Shown here: positions 9,887 through 19,989 of the stretch, piece by piece
Position numbering within the stretch: the stretch's first letter is position 1
How the letters are laid out: each line of letters begins with the position of its first letter
Source: Pseudomonas sp. P5_109
GTDB taxonomy: Bacteria; Pseudomonadota; Gammaproteobacteria; Pseudomonadales; Pseudomonadaceae
Direction of reading: 5' to 3'
Assembly: GCF_034009455.1 (NCBI RefSeq)
Contig: NZ_CP125380.1
Location: 1,343,001-1,407,000 of the forward strand
Length of the DNA stretch: 64,000 nucleotides
Made by a program: the position numbers and the translations under genes
Notes under the pieces: generated by a model
Seen by the model: the letters and a program-made list of their open reading frames with translations, nothing else
What the model was told of the DNA's origin: nothing
Database searches by the model: none

Positions 9887-10440
9887 TCAACGAAATCAAG
9901 AAAGACGCTCAAGAGCGCATGCAGAAGTCGGTGGAATCGCTGGCGCACAACTTCGGCCGCATCCGTACCGGCCAGGCGCACCCAAGCATCCTGGAAGGCG
10001 TGATGGTTCCTTATTACGGTTCCGACACCCCGATCAAGCAAGTGGCCAATATCACCGTTAAAGACGCCCGTACCCTGCAAGTTGTCGCGTTCGAGCGCAA
10101 CATGCTGGGTGCCGTCGACAAGGCGATCGGCAGTGCAGGTCTGAACCTGAACCCGACCAACCTCGGTGAGCTGCTGTTGATCTCCATGCCTGCCCTGACC
10201 GAAGAAACCCGTAAGGGCTTCACCAAGCAGGCGCGTGACGTGGCTGAAGACGCCCGTGTTGCCGTGCGCAACATCCGTCGTGATGCCAACAGCTCGCTGA
10301 AGGATCTGGTCAAGGAAAAAGAAATCAGCGAAGACGAAGAGCGTCGCGCCACGGGTGAAATCGACGATCTGACCAAGAAGTTCGTGGCTCAAATCGACGC
10401 GAATCTGGCGCAGAAAGAAAAAGACCTGATGGCCGTATAA
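9883..10440 (+). CDS. frr: Ribosome recycling factor
   Basis: Splits post-termination ribosomes together with EF-G. It has the standard 185 residues. Conserved segments include the three-helix-bundle sequence [14 protein letters not shown] and [12 protein letters not shown]. The start codon overlaps the stop of pyrH (ATGA), with GAGGAAGG upstream as ribosome-binding site inside pyrH. It is followed after 14 bp by uppS. Confidence 0.99.
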   Translation: MINEIKKDAQERMQKSVESLAHNFGRIRTGQAHPSILEGVMVPYYGSDTPIKQVANITVKDARTLQVVAFERNMLGAVDKAIGSAGLNLNPTNLGELLLISMPALTEETRKGFTKQARDVAEDARVAVRNIRRDANSSLKDLVKEKEISEDEERRATGEIDDLTKKFVAQIDANLAQKEKDLMAV

Positions 10441-10454
10441 GGGTCGAGCTTTAA

Positions 10455-11210
10455 ATGGAAAAGACCAAGCAGACTGCACCGTCCGCGGTGCCGCGCCATG
10501 TCGCGATCATCATGGATGGTAACAATCGCTGGGCGAAAAAACGCTTTATGCCAGGTGTCGCCGGGCATAAAGCGGGCGTGGATGCGGTACGTGCGGTCAT
10601 TGAAGTCTGTGCCGAGGCCAAGGTCGAGGTGCTGACCCTGTTCGCCTTTTCCAGCGAGAACTGGCAACGCCCGGCCGATGAGGTCAGCGCCTTGATGGAT
10701 CTGTTCTTCAAGGCGCTGCGTCGTGAGGCCAAGCGCCTCAACGACAACAACATCTGCCTGCGCATCATTGGTGACCGCTCGCGGTTTCATCCCGAGCTGC
10801 AGGCCGCCATGCGCGAAGCCGAGACCATGACCGCTGGCGCCAATCGTTTTGTCCTGCAGATCGCCGCCAATTACGGTGGTCAGTGGGATATCGCGCAAGC
10901 TGCGCAACGACTGGCGCGAGAGGTTCAGGCCGGGCATTTGCGACCGGAAGACATCACGCCTGATCTGCTACAGACCTGCCTGGCCACGGGCGATCTGCCG
11001 TTGCCGGACCTGTGTATCCGTACCGGTGGCGAGCACCGCATCAGCAACTTCCTGCTCTGGCAACTGGCCTATGCCGAGTTGTACTTCTCCGACCTGTTCT
11101 GGCCGGACTTCAAACACGATGCCATGCGCAATGCGCTGGCAGATTTCGCTTCCCGCCAGCGCCGCTTCGGTAAAACGAGCGAGCAGGTCGAGGCTGGAGC
11201 CCGGGTTTAA
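10455..11210 (+). CDS. uppS: Undecaprenyl diphosphate synthase (cis-prenyltransferase)
   Basis: Condenses eight isopentenyl diphosphates with farnesyl diphosphate to make C55-PP, the lipid carrier for peptidoglycan and O-antigen. The 251 residues contain the Mg2+ aspartate in HVAIIMDGNNRWAKKR, the SSENW segment and the C-terminal RTGGEHRISNFLLWQ block, all diagnostic. The stop codon shares one base with the ATG of cdsA (TAATG). Confidence 0.97.
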   Translation: MEKTKQTAPSAVPRHVAIIMDGNNRWAKKRFMPGVAGHKAGVDAVRAVIEVCAEAKVEVLTLFAFSSENWQRPADEVSALMDLFFKALRREAKRLNDNNICLRIIGDRSRFHPELQAAMREAETMTAGANRFVLQIAANYGGQWDIAQAAQRLAREVQAGHLRPEDITPDLLQTCLATGDLPLPDLCIRTGGEHRISNFLLWQLAYAELYFSDLFWPDFKHDAMRNALADFASRQRRFGKTSEQVEAGARV

Positions 11211-12016
11211 TGCTTAAACAACGAATCATCACCGCGTTGATCCTGCTGCCGATTGCCCTGTGCGGGTTTTTCCTGCTCGAGGGCTCCGGTTTTGCGCTGT
11301 TCATCGGGCTGGTCGTAACCCTGGGTGCCTGGGAATGGGCGCGCCTGGCGGGTTTCGCTGCCCAGTCCATGCGGGTTGCCTATGCCGCGGTCGTCGCGTT
11401 GATGCTGTTTGTCATGCACATACTTCCGGGCCTGGCGCCTTGGGTCCTGGGCGCGTCGGTGCTCTGGTGGGGTGTTGCGACCTATCTGGTGTTGACGTAC
11501 CCGCGTTCGAGCGAGCATTGGTCCAATGCGGCGACCAAGTTGGTGATCGGCTTGCTGATTCTCCTGCCGGCCTGGCAAGGTCTGGTGCAGATCAAGCAAT
11601 ACCCGCTGGGTAACTTGCTGATCCTGGCTGTGATGGTGCTGGTCTGGGGTGCCGATATTGGTGCCTACTTCTCCGGCCGGGCCTTCGGCAAGCGCAAGCT
11701 TGCACCGCAGGTCAGTCCGGGTAAAAGCTGGGAAGGCGTGTACGGTGGCCTGGCGCTGAGTCTGGTCATTACCACGCTCGTTGCCCTGGTGCGCGACTGG
11801 ACAGTGGCCGAGCTGTTCAAGGGGCTGATCTGTGCCGCTCTGATCGTGTTTATCTCGGTGGTGGGCGACCTCACTGAAAGCATGTTCAAGCGCCAGTCCG
11901 GCATCAAGGACAGCAGCAATCTGCTTCCGGGACACGGTGGCGTGCTGGATCGTATCGACAGCCTGACGGCAGCGATTCCGGTGTTTGCCGTGCTGTTGTG
12001 GATGACGGCCCCATGA
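11210..12016 (+). CDS. cdsA: Phosphatidate cytidylyltransferase
   Basis: Makes CDP-diacylglycerol from CTP and phosphatidic acid, the branch point of phospholipid synthesis. It is an integral inner-membrane protein of 268 residues with about seven or eight hydrophobic segments. The CDS signature is near the C-terminus ([19 protein letters not shown], then [13 protein letters not shown]), and [17 protein letters not shown] precedes it. It overlaps uppS by one base and dxr by four bases, so it sits in a tightly coupled operon. Confidence 0.97.
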   Translation: MLKQRIITALILLPIALCGFFLLEGSGFALFIGLVVTLGAWEWARLAGFAAQSMRVAYAAVVALMLFVMHILPGLAPWVLGASVLWWGVATYLVLTYPRSSEHWSNAATKLVIGLLILLPAWQGLVQIKQYPLGNLLILAVMVLVWGADIGAYFSGRAFGKRKLAPQVSPGKSWEGVYGGLALSLVITTLVALVRDWTVAELFKGLICAALIVFISVVGDLTESMFKRQSGIKDSSNLLPGHGGVLDRIDSLTAAIPVFAVLLWMTAP

Positions 12017-13203
12017 GCCGCCCGCAACAGATTACCGTCCTGGGGGCGACCGGCTCTATTGGCCTGAGTACGCTCGACGTCATCGCCCGCCATCCGGATC
12101 GTTATCAGGTCTTTGCCCTGAGTGGCTTCACTCGCTTGAGTGAATTGCTGGCGCTCTGCGTGCGCCATGTTCCGCGATTTGCCGTGGTGCCTGAGCTCGC
12201 TGCTGCCCGCACCTTGCAGGATGATCTGCGCGCGGCGGGTCTTGCGACCCGTGTCCTGGTGGGCGAGGAAGGTTTGTGTCAGGTCGCTTCCGATCCGGAA
12301 GTCGATACGGTCATGGCGGCCATCGTCGGTGCAGCGGGATTGCGCCCGACACTGGCGGCGGTCGAAGCTGGCAAGAAGATCCTCCTGGCCAACAAGGAAG
12401 CGCTGGTGATGTCCGGCGCGCTGTTCATGCAGGCGGTGCGCAAGAGCGGTTCGGTGTTGCTGCCGATCGATAGCGAGCACAACGCGATTTTTCAGTGCAT
12501 GCCGCACGATTATGCCCGTGGCCTTGAGGCTGTTGGCGTACGGCGGATTTTGCTGACGGCTTCCGGCGGTCCGTTCCGCCAGACGCCAATGGCTGAACTG
12601 GCGAGTGTTTCGCCGGACCAGGCCTGTGCGCATCCGAACTGGTCCATGGGGCGAAAAATCTCCGTTGATTCGGCCAGCATGATGAACAAGGGGCTTGAGT
12701 TGATCGAGGCCTGCTGGCTGTTCGATGCCAAGCCGTCCCAGGTCGAAGTGGTGATTCACCCGCAAAGTGTGATCCATTCGCTGGTCGACTACGTCGATGG
12801 TTCTGTCCTGGCGCAGCTGGGTAATCCAGACATGCGCACACCCATCGCCAATGCCCTGGCCTGGCCCGAGCGGATTGACTCGGGTGTGGCGCCGCTGGAT
12901 CTGTTTGCCATTGCCCGCCTGGATTTCCAGGCGCCCGATGAAGAGCGTTTCCCTTGTCTGCGTCTGGCTCGTCAGGCGGCCGAGGCGGGTAACAGCGCGC
13001 CGGCGATGCTCAATGCGGCGAACGAAGTGGCGGTGGCGGCATTTCTCGACGAACGGGTTCGTTACCTGGAAATCGCGAGTATCATCGAGGAAGTACTGAG
13101 TCTGGAGCCCGTTGTGGCCGTGGATGATCTCGAGGCAGTGTTCACGGCAGACGCGAAGGCGCGATTGCTGGCCGAACAATGGTTGAGCCGCCACGGGCGG
13201 TAA
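12013..13203 (+). CDS. dxr: 1-deoxy-D-xylulose 5-phosphate reductoisomerase
   Basis: Second enzyme of the MEP isoprenoid pathway. It converts DXP to 2-C-methyl-D-erythritol 4-phosphate with NADPH. The 396 residues begin with the NADPH-binding motif [15 protein letters not shown]. The metal and substrate residues are seen in [12 protein letters not shown] and SGGPFR, with [21 protein letters not shown] downstream. The start at 12013 overlaps the cdsA stop (ATGA). Other genes of the same pathway in this window are ispD and ispF. Confidence 0.98.
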   Translation: MSRPQQITVLGATGSIGLSTLDVIARHPDRYQVFALSGFTRLSELLALCVRHVPRFAVVPELAAARTLQDDLRAAGLATRVLVGEEGLCQVASDPEVDTVMAAIVGAAGLRPTLAAVEAGKKILLANKEALVMSGALFMQAVRKSGSVLLPIDSEHNAIFQCMPHDYARGLEAVGVRRILLTASGGPFRQTPMAELASVSPDQACAHPNWSMGRKISVDSASMMNKGLELIEACWLFDAKPSQVEVVIHPQSVIHSLVDYVDGSVLAQLGNPDMRTPIANALAWPERIDSGVAPLDLFAIARLDFQAPDEERFPCLRLARQAAEAGNSAPAMLNAANEVAVAAFLDERVRYLEIASIIEEVLSLEPVVAVDDLEAVFTADAKARLLAEQWLSRHGR

Positions 13204-13256
13204 ATGCTGCGGATAGTTGACCCAGGCAGCAGCAGATAGGAATGCGGAGAAAGTAG

Positions 13257-14609
13257 ATGAGCGCGCTCTATATGATTGTCGGCACCCTGGTCGCTCTGGG
13301 TGTGCTGGTTACCTTCCACGAGTTCGGCCATTTTTGGGTCGCGCGTCGCTGTGGGGTCAAAGTGCTGCGCTTCTCCGTAGGCTTCGGCATGCCTTTGCTG
13401 CGCTGGCACGACAAACAAGGTACCGAATTTGTCGTTGCCGCCATCCCGTTGGGCGGCTACGTGAAAATGCTCGACGAGCGCGAAGGTGAAGTACCGCTCG
13501 ATCAGGTTGATCAATCCTTCAATCGCAAATCCGTTCGTCAGCGCATTGCCATCGTGGCAGCGGGGCCGATCGCCAATTTCCTGCTGGCAATGGTGTTCTT
13601 CTGGGCATTGGCGATGCTCGGCAGCGAGCAGGTGCGCCCGGTCATCGGCGCTGTCGAGTCCGGCAGTCTGGCGGCCAAGGCGGGTTTGAGCCCAGGCCAG
13701 GAAATCGTGGCCATCGATGGCGAGGCGACTTCCGGCTGGGCGGCAGTGAATTTGCAACTGGTTCGTCGCCTGGGCGAAAGCGGTGCGTTGCAGATAATGG
13801 TTCGCGAGCAAGGCTCCACCGCTGATTCTCCCCGTGAACTTGCGCTGGACAAATGGCTCAAAGGGGCTGATGAGCCCGACCCGATTCATTCGTTGGGGAT
13901 TCGTCCGTGGCGTCCGGCATTGCCGCCGGTCCTGGCTGAACTCGATCCAAAGGGGCCGGCCCAGGCTGCTGGCCTGAAGACCGGTGACCGGTTGCTGGCG
14001 CTCGATGGGCGTGCGCTGGATGACTGGCAGCAGGTTGTCGATACCGTGCGTATGCATCCCGATACCAAAATCATGCTGCGGGTTGAGCGTGACGGTGCTC
14101 AGATCGATGTTCCGGTTACGCTTGCCGCTCGCGGCGAGAGCAAGTCACCCAGCGGCTATTTGGGGGCAGGGGTGAAGGCTGTCGATTGGCCACCGGAGAT
14201 GATCCGCGAGGTCAGTTACGGGCCATTGGCAGCGATTGGCGAGGGGGCTCGACGCACCTGGACCATGAGCGTGCTGACCCTCGATTCACTGAAGAAAATG
14301 TTGTTCGGCGAGCTCTCGGTAAAAAACTTGAGTGGACCGATAACCATTGCTAAAGTGGCGGGCGCTTCGGCCCAGTCGGGTGTTGCTGATTTCCTGAATT
14401 TCCTTGCTTATCTGAGTATTAGCCTGGGGGTTCTGAATTTGCTGCCCATTCCTGTGCTGGATGGGGGGCATTTGTTGTTTTATCTGATTGAGTGGGCGCG
14501 TGGTCGCCCCTTGTCGGATCGGGTGCAAGGTTGGGGGATACAGATTGGTATCAGTTTGGTGATCGGAGTGATGTTGCTTGCTCTGGTCAATGATCTGGGT
14601 CGTCTGTAA
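13257..14609 (+). CDS. rseP: Site-2 intramembrane zinc protease RseP
   Basis: Cleaves the anti-sigma factor MucA/RseA within the inner membrane after the first-site protease, releasing the envelope-stress sigma factor AlgU/RpoE. The 450 residues have the zinc motif H21-E-F-G-H25 in the first membrane helix, two periplasmic PDZ domains in the middle (about 120-300), and the second metal motif PVLDGGHLL in the C-terminal membrane region. Its place between dxr and bamA is conserved and fits a role in sensing outer-membrane protein assembly. Shine-Dalgarno GGAGA precedes the ATG. Confidence 0.97.
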   Translation: MSALYMIVGTLVALGVLVTFHEFGHFWVARRCGVKVLRFSVGFGMPLLRWHDKQGTEFVVAAIPLGGYVKMLDEREGEVPLDQVDQSFNRKSVRQRIAIVAAGPIANFLLAMVFFWALAMLGSEQVRPVIGAVESGSLAAKAGLSPGQEIVAIDGEATSGWAAVNLQLVRRLGESGALQIMVREQGSTADSPRELALDKWLKGADEPDPIHSLGIRPWRPALPPVLAELDPKGPAQAAGLKTGDRLLALDGRALDDWQQVVDTVRMHPDTKIMLRVERDGAQIDVPVTLAARGESKSPSGYLGAGVKAVDWPPEMIREVSYGPLAAIGEGARRTWTMSVLTLDSLKKMLFGELSVKNLSGPITIAKVAGASAQSGVADFLNFLAYLSISLGVLNLLPIPVLDGGHLLFYLIEWARGRPLSDRVQGWGIQIGISLVIGVMLLALVNDLGRL

Positions 14610-14627
14610 CGTCGCTGAATTGCGAAT

Positions 14628-14650
14628 CTGCCGCATTTTGCGGCAGTTTG
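14628..14650 (+). terminator. Small hairpin between rseP and bamA
   Basis: Seven-base-pair stem CTGCCGC/GCGGCAG with an ATTTT loop, followed by TTTGTTT. It looks like a weak terminator or attenuator that may uncouple bamA expression from upstream genes. Confidence 0.5.
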
Positions 14651-14681
14651 TTTATTGCCAGTTGGAATAAGAAAGGACTTC

Positions 14682-17057
14682 ATGAAACGTCTGCTGCTAA
14701 CTGCGGTTCTCACCGTATTGATGATCGCCGAAGTTCACGCCGAGTCCTTCACTATCTCTGATATTCGCGTCAATGGCCTCCAGCGGGTCTCCGCGGGTAG
14801 CGTCTTTGGTGCTTTGCCGTTGAACGTCGGTGAACAGGCGGATGATCGTCGCCTGGTGGAATCCACTCGTGCGTTGTTCAAAACCGGTTTCTTTCAAGAT
14901 ATCCAGCTGGGCCGCGATGGCAACGTCCTGGTCATCACGGTAGTCGAGCGCCCGTCTGTTGCCAGTATCGAGATCGAAGGTAACAAGGCGATCTCTACCG
15001 AAGACCTGATGAAAGGCCTCAAGCAATCCGGTCTGGCCGAAGGCGAGATCTTCCAGCGTGCCACCCTTGAAGGTGTGCGTAACGAACTGCAGCGCCAGTA
15101 CGTCGCCCAGGGTCGCTACTCGGCTACCGTCGACACCGAAGTGGTGCCGCAGCCGCGTAACCGCGTTGGCCTGAAGGTCAACATCAACGAAGGTACCGTT
15201 GCCGCTATCCAGCACATCAACGTGGTGGGCAACACGGTCTTCCCCGATGAAGACCTGATCGACCTTTTCGAACTCAAGACCACCAACTGGTTGTCGTTCT
15301 TCAAGAACGATGACAAGTACGCCCGTGAAAAACTGTCCGGTGACCTGGAGCGCCTGCGTTCCTACTACCTGGATCGTGGCTATATCAACATGGATATCGC
15401 TTCGACCCAGGTTTCCATTACCCCGGACAAGAAGCACGTCTACATCACCGTCAACGTCAACGAAGGCGAGAAATACACCGTTCGTGACGTCAAGCTCAGC
15501 GGCGACCTGAAAGTCCCTGAAGACCAGGTCAAGTCCCTGCTGCTGGTGCAAAAAGGCCAGGTGTTCTCGCGCAAGCTGATGACCACCACCTCCGAACTGA
15601 TCACCCGTCGCCTGGGTAACGAAGGTTATACCTTCGCCAACGTCAACGGCGTGCCTCAACCGCACGATGAAGATCACACCGTAGACATCCTGTTTGCGGT
15701 CGATCCGGGCAAACGTGCCTACGTGAACCGCATCAACTTCCGTGGCAACACCAAGTCCGAAGACGAAGTGCTGCGTCGTGAAATGCGTCAGATGGAAGGC
15801 GGCTGGGCTTCGACCTACCTGATCGACCAATCCAAGACCCGTCTGGAACGCCTGGGCTTCTTCAAGGAAGTCAACGTCGAGACTCCGGCCGTGCCGGGTG
15901 TCGATGACCAGGTGGACGTCAACTACAGCGTTGAAGAGCAAGCCTCCGGTTCGATTACCGCCAGCGTCGGTTTCGCCCAGAGTGCCGGTCTGATCCTCGG
16001 TGGTTCGATCACCCAGAACAACTTCCTGGGTACCGGTAACAAGGTCAGCGTCGGTTTGACCAAAAGTGAATACCAGAGTCGTTACAACTTCGGTTATGTC
16101 GACCCCTACTGGACTGCTGATGGCGTGAGCCTGGGTTATAACGCCTTCTATCGCACTACCGACTACAAAGACCTCGACGTCGATGTAGCGAGCTATGCCG
16201 TGGACAGCCTGGGTGCAGGCGTGAGCGTCGGCTACCCGATCAGCGAGACTTCGCGACTGACCTTCGGCCTGACTGCACAGCAGGACAAGATCAAGACCGG
16301 CGTTTACACCGTTGACGAGATTTTCGACTTCGTTAACAAGGAAGGCGACCAGTACCTGAACTTCAAGGCTTCGGCCGGCTGGTCCGAGTCCACCCTGAAC
16401 AAGGGCGTGCTCGCCACCCGTGGTCATTCCCAGAGCCTGGTGCTGGAATCCACGATTCCAGGCAGCGACCTGTCGTTCTTCAAGCTCGATTACCGTGGCC
16501 AGTTGTTCCAGCCGTTGTCCGAGAACTACACCATGCGCCTGCACACCGAGCTGGGTTATGGCGATGGTTACGGTTCGACCGACGGTTTGCCTTTCTATGA
16601 AAACTACTATGCTGGTGGTTTCAACTCGGTCCGTGGTTTCAAGGACAGCACCCTGGGTCCTCGCAGTACGCCAAGTACCGGCAAGAACCCTGGTACAGCG
16701 ACAGACCCGGACCAGGACCCGCTGCCGTTCGGTGGTAACGTCCTGATCCAGGGCGGTGTGGAGGTTCTCTTCCCTCTGCCGTTCGTCAAGGATCAACGCT
16801 CCCTGCGTACCTCGGTATTCTGGGATGTGGGTAACGTGTTCGATTCCTCGTGCTCGGATACCACAAACGCTGATGGCACGAAGTCCAACACCAAGTGCAA
16901 CGACATTAGCCTGAGCAACATGGCCAGTTCTGTTGGTGTGGGTGTGACCTGGGTCACCGCACTGGGTCCTTTGAGTTTCGCATTGGCCATGCCGGTCAAG
17001 AAACCGGATAACGCCGAGACTCAAGTGTTCCAATTTTCCCTCGGCCAGACGTTCTAA
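14682..17057 (+). CDS. bamA: Outer-membrane protein assembly factor BamA
   Basis: Omp85-family core of the BAM complex that inserts beta-barrel proteins into the outer membrane. The 791 residues have a cleavable signal peptide (MKRLLLTAVLTVLMIAEVHA), five POTRA domains to about residue 420, and a 16-stranded barrel that ends in QTF with the typical C-terminal phenylalanine. The conserved loop-6 VRGF motif is present (NSVRGFKDS). The ATG at 14682 gives the proper signal peptide. Reading from 14655 would bury it. It is followed by its partner chaperone gene skp. Confidence 0.98.
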   Translation: MKRLLLTAVLTVLMIAEVHAESFTISDIRVNGLQRVSAGSVFGALPLNVGEQADDRRLVESTRALFKTGFFQDIQLGRDGNVLVITVVERPSVASIEIEGNKAISTEDLMKGLKQSGLAEGEIFQRATLEGVRNELQRQYVAQGRYSATVDTEVVPQPRNRVGLKVNINEGTVAAIQHINVVGNTVFPDEDLIDLFELKTTNWLSFFKNDDKYAREKLSGDLERLRSYYLDRGYINMDIASTQVSITPDKKHVYITVNVNEGEKYTVRDVKLSGDLKVPEDQVKSLLLVQKGQVFSRKLMTTTSELITRRLGNEGYTFANVNGVPQPHDEDHTVDILFAVDPGKRAYVNRINFRGNTKSEDEVLRREMRQMEGGWASTYLIDQSKTRLERLGFFKEVNVETPAVPGVDDQVDVNYSVEEQASGSITASVGFAQSAGLILGGSITQNNFLGTGNKVSVGLTKSEYQSRYNFGYVDPYWTADGVSLGYNAFYRTTDYKDLDVDVASYAVDSLGAGVSVGYPISETSRLTFGLTAQQDKIKTGVYTVDEIFDFVNKEGDQYLNFKASAGWSESTLNKGVLATRGHSQSLVLESTIPGSDLSFFKLDYRGQLFQPLSENYTMRLHTELGYGDGYGSTDGLPFYENYYAGGFNSVRGFKDSTLGPRSTPSTGKNPGTATDPDQDPLPFGGNVLIQGGVEVLFPLPFVKDQRSLRTSVFWDVGNVFDSSCSDTTNADGTKSNTKCNDISLSNMASSVGVGVTWVTALGPLSFALAMPVKKPDNAETQVFQFSLGQTF

Positions 17058-17102
17058 GCGTCTGACCCAAGATAACGACAATGAATTTTGTAGGAGTGCA
17101 TC

Positions 17103-17606
17103 GTGCGTAAGTTGACTCAATTGGTTCTCCTGGCCAGCGTACTGGTCGCTGGTCCGGCATTTGCCGACATGAAAATTGCAGTTCTGAACTATCAGATGGC
17201 TTTGCTGGAGTCCGACGCGGCCAAGAAATACGCCGTGGATGCCGAGAAGAAATTCGGTCCTCAGCTGACCAAGCTCAAGACGCTGGAAAGCAGCGCCAAG
17301 GGTATTCAGGACCGTCTGATGGCTGGTGGCGACAAAATGCAGCAAGGCGAGCGCGAGCGTCTGGAGCTTGAATTCAAGCAAAAGGCCCGTGACTTCCAGT
17401 TCCAGTCCAAGGAGCTGAATGAAGCCAAAGCCGTTGCCGACCGTGAAATGCTGAAGCAGCTCAAGCCGAAACTGGACAGCGCTGTGGAAGAAGTCATCAA
17501 GAAAGGTGCTTTTGACCTGGTCTTCGAGCGTGGCGCAGTGATTGATGTCAAGCCTCAGTACGACATCACTCGCCAGGTTATCGAGCGCATGAATCAGCTG
17601 AAGTAA
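17103..17606 (+). CDS. skp: Periplasmic chaperone Skp/OmpH
   Basis: Holds unfolded outer-membrane proteins in the periplasm on their way to BamA. The 167 residues include a signal peptide ending VAGPAFA, then long charged helices that form the tentacles of the trimer. The start codon is GTG, preceded by TAGGAG. It sits between bamA and lpxD, only three bases before lpxD, the usual order in gamma-proteobacteria. Confidence 0.95.
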   Translation: MRKLTQLVLLASVLVAGPAFADMKIAVLNYQMALLESDAAKKYAVDAEKKFGPQLTKLKTLESSAKGIQDRLMAGGDKMQQGERERLELEFKQKARDFQFQSKELNEAKAVADREMLKQLKPKLDSAVEEVIKKGAFDLVFERGAVIDVKPQYDITRQVIERMNQLK

Positions 17607-17609
17607 TCC

Positions 17610-18665
17610 ATGACAGTGACCATTAAGCTCGGCCAGCTGGCCGAGTTCCTCGGCGCCACGCTACGTGGCGACCCCGAGAAAGCAATTACTGGGCTAGCCA
17701 CCTTGCAGGAGGCTGGCCCAGCTCAGTTGAGCTTTCTCGCAAATCCCCAATACCGCAAGTACCTGGCAGGCAGTCAGGCTGCAGCCCTGTTGCTCAAGGC
17801 CGCTGATGCCGAAGGTCATAACGGGGATGTGCTGGTGGTGCCGGATCCGTACGCGGCCTACGCGCGCGTTTCTCACCTGTTCGATCCCAAGCCCAAGGCC
17901 GCGGCCGGCATACATCCGACGGCGGTCATCGCGGCGGATGCGGTAGTCGATCCAACGGCAAGTATCGGTGCTTTTGTGGTGATCGAAAGCGCAGCGCAGG
18001 TTGGCGCCGGTACGACTGTCGGCGCGCATTGCTTCATCGGCGCTCGCAGCGTGGTGGGTGAGGGTGGCTGGCTCGCGCCGCGCGTGACCTTGTATCACGA
18101 TGTCCGCGTCGGCAAACGGGTTGTCATTCAGTCCGGCGCGGTGCTCGGCGGCGAAGGTTTTGGCTTTGCCAATGAAAAGGGTATCTGGCAGAAAATCGCC
18201 CAGGTCGGTGGTGTGCTGATCGGCGATGATGTGGAAATTGGCGTGAATACCGCTATTGACCGCGGTGCTTTGGCCGATACCATCATCGGCAACGGTGTGA
18301 AGCTCGATAACCAGATCCAGATTGCCCATAACGTTCAGGTGGGTGATCACACCGCCATGGCGGCCTGTGTCGGGATCTCCGGCAGCACCAAGATCGGCAA
18401 GCATTGCATGCTCGCCGGTGGCGTAGGCCTGGTGGGGCATATCGAAATTTGCGACAACGTTTTCCTCACCGGGATGACCATGGTGACCCACTCGATTACC
18501 GAGCCAGGTGCCTATTCTTCCGGTACGGCTATGCAGCCGGCAGCCGAGTGGCGCAAAAGCGCGGCACGCATTCGTCAGCTCGATGACATCGCGCGGCGTC
18601 TGCGCCAGCTGGAAAAGCAAGTAGGGGAAGTGACCCCTGACGGTAATGCTTCATCAGATGGCTGA
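17610..18665 (+). CDS. lpxD: UDP-3-O-(3-hydroxyacyl)glucosamine N-acyltransferase
   Basis: Third step of lipid A synthesis. It adds a second 3-hydroxyacyl chain from acyl-ACP to the amino group of UDP-3-O-acylglucosamine. The 351 residues have an N-terminal uridine-binding domain (to about 100), then a left-handed beta helix of hexapeptide repeats (for example [20 protein letters not shown]) with the catalytic histidine in that stretch, and a C-terminal helix. It begins four bases after skp. Confidence 0.97.
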   Translation: MTVTIKLGQLAEFLGATLRGDPEKAITGLATLQEAGPAQLSFLANPQYRKYLAGSQAAALLLKAADAEGHNGDVLVVPDPYAAYARVSHLFDPKPKAAAGIHPTAVIAADAVVDPTASIGAFVVIESAAQVGAGTTVGAHCFIGARSVVGEGGWLAPRVTLYHDVRVGKRVVIQSGAVLGGEGFGFANEKGIWQKIAQVGGVLIGDDVEIGVNTAIDRGALADTIIGNGVKLDNQIQIAHNVQVGDHTAMAACVGISGSTKIGKHCMLAGGVGLVGHIEICDNVFLTGMTMVTHSITEPGAYSSGTAMQPAAEWRKSAARIRQLDDIARRLRQLEKQVGEVTPDGNASSDG

Positions 18666-18773
18666 TACCATTTCCATATCAAGTGTGCACAGCCGCTAGA
18701 CTGCCTCCTTGATTTGCTAGCGGAACGTGCGTCAGTCGCGCGCTCCCAATCTTTACATAGGCTTCCCCCCGAA

Positions 18774-19214
18774 ATGATGGACATCAACGAGATTCGCGAA
18801 TACCTGCCTCACCGTTACCCGTTCCTGCTGGTGGACCGGGTAGTGGAGCTGGATGTTGAAGGCAAGCGCATTCGCGCCTACAAGAATGTCAGCATCAACG
18901 AGCCGTTCTTCAATGGTCACTTCCCTGCGCATCCAATCATGCCGGGCGTATTGATCATCGAAGCAATGGCTCAGGCTGCCGGGATCCTTGGTTTCAAAAT
19001 GCTCGACGTGAAACCGGCCGACGGCACGCTTTATTACTTCGTCGGTTCCGACAAGCTGCGCTTCCGCCAGCCCGTTCTGCCAGGCGATCAGTTGATCCTT
19101 GAAGCCAAGTTCATCAGCTGCAAGCGTCAGATCTGGAAATTCGAATGCCAGGCTTCGGTCGATGGCAAACCGGTCTGCTCCGCTGAAATCATCTGTGCGG
19201 AACGCAAGCTATGA
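18774..19214 (+). CDS. fabZ: 3-hydroxyacyl-[ACP] dehydratase FabZ
   Basis: Dehydrates 3-hydroxyacyl-ACP in fatty acid synthesis. It competes with LpxA and LpxD for 3-hydroxyacyl-ACP, so its location here is meaningful. The 146 residues carry the hot-dog fold active site: histidine in [15 protein letters not shown] and glutamate in EAMAQAAGI. The start is ATG at 18774 ([11 protein letters not shown]), identical in form to P. aeruginosa FabZ. The next codon is also ATG. It overlaps lpxA by four bases. Confidence 0.97.
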   Translation: MMDINEIREYLPHRYPFLLVDRVVELDVEGKRIRAYKNVSINEPFFNGHFPAHPIMPGVLIIEAMAQAAGILGFKMLDVKPADGTLYYFVGSDKLRFRQPVLPGDQLILEAKFISCKRQIWKFECQASVDGKPVCSAEIICAERKL

Positions 19215-19987
19215 GTTTGATTGACCCTCGTGCAATCATCGATCCGACAGCCGTTCTGGCTGACGGCGTCGAGGTCGGCCCGTGGTCGATCGTCGGCGCA
19301 GGTGTGGAAATCGGCGAGGGGACAGTCATCGGGCCGCACGTGATCCTCAAGGGCCCGACCCGAATTGGTAAGCACAATCGCATCTACCAGTTTTCCTCGG
19401 TGGGTGAAGACACGCCTGACCTGAAGTACAAGGGCGAGGAAACCCGCCTTGTGATCGGTGATCACAACGTCATCCGTGAAGGCGTGACGATTCACCGTGG
19501 CACCATCCAGGACCGTTCGGAAACGACCCTGGGCGATCACAACCTGATCATGGCGTATGCCCATATTGGCCATGACAGCGTTATCGGCAACCACTGCATC
19601 CTGGTGAACAACACCGCCTTGGCGGGCCATGTGCACGTGGAAGACTGGGCAATCCTCTCCGGCTTTACCCTGGTTCACCAGTATTGCCACATCGGTGCCC
19701 ACAGCTTTTCAGGCATGGGTACGGCAATCGGCAAGGATGTTCCTGCGTATGTCACGGTGTTCGGCAACCCGGCTGAAGCCCGGAGCATGAACTTCGAGGG
19801 CATGCGCCGTCGCGGTTTCAGCGAAGAGGCGATCCACGCGCTGCGTCGTGCCTACAAGGTGGTTTACCGCCAGGGCCTGACCGTGGAGCAGGCACTCGCC
19901 GAGCTGGCCGAGTCGTCGGCCCAGTATCCGGAAGTGGCGGTGTTCCGTGACTCCATCCAGTCTTCGACTCGCGGCATCACTCGCTAA
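19211..19987 (+). CDS. lpxA: UDP-N-acetylglucosamine O-acyltransferase LpxA
   Basis: First step of lipid A synthesis, transferring a 3-hydroxyacyl chain from ACP to UDP-GlcNAc. The 258 residues form a hexapeptide beta helix. The catalytic histidine lies in [17 protein letters not shown], and the nucleotide-contacting C-terminal helices follow. It is coupled to fabZ by an ATGA overlap and followed after two bases by lpxB. Confidence 0.98.
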   Translation: MSLIDPRAIIDPTAVLADGVEVGPWSIVGAGVEIGEGTVIGPHVILKGPTRIGKHNRIYQFSSVGEDTPDLKYKGEETRLVIGDHNVIREGVTIHRGTIQDRSETTLGDHNLIMAYAHIGHDSVIGNHCILVNNTALAGHVHVEDWAILSGFTLVHQYCHIGAHSFSGMGTAIGKDVPAYVTVFGNPAEARSMNFEGMRRRGFSEEAIHALRRAYKVVYRQGLTVEQALAELAESSAQYPEVAVFRDSIQSSTRGITR

Positions 19988-19989
19988 CC

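Noticed and set aside
14697..17381. 894-codon open frame antisense to bamA and skp
   Set aside because: Same shadow effect in genes with strong codon bias. It crosses two real genes and has no ribosome-binding site.
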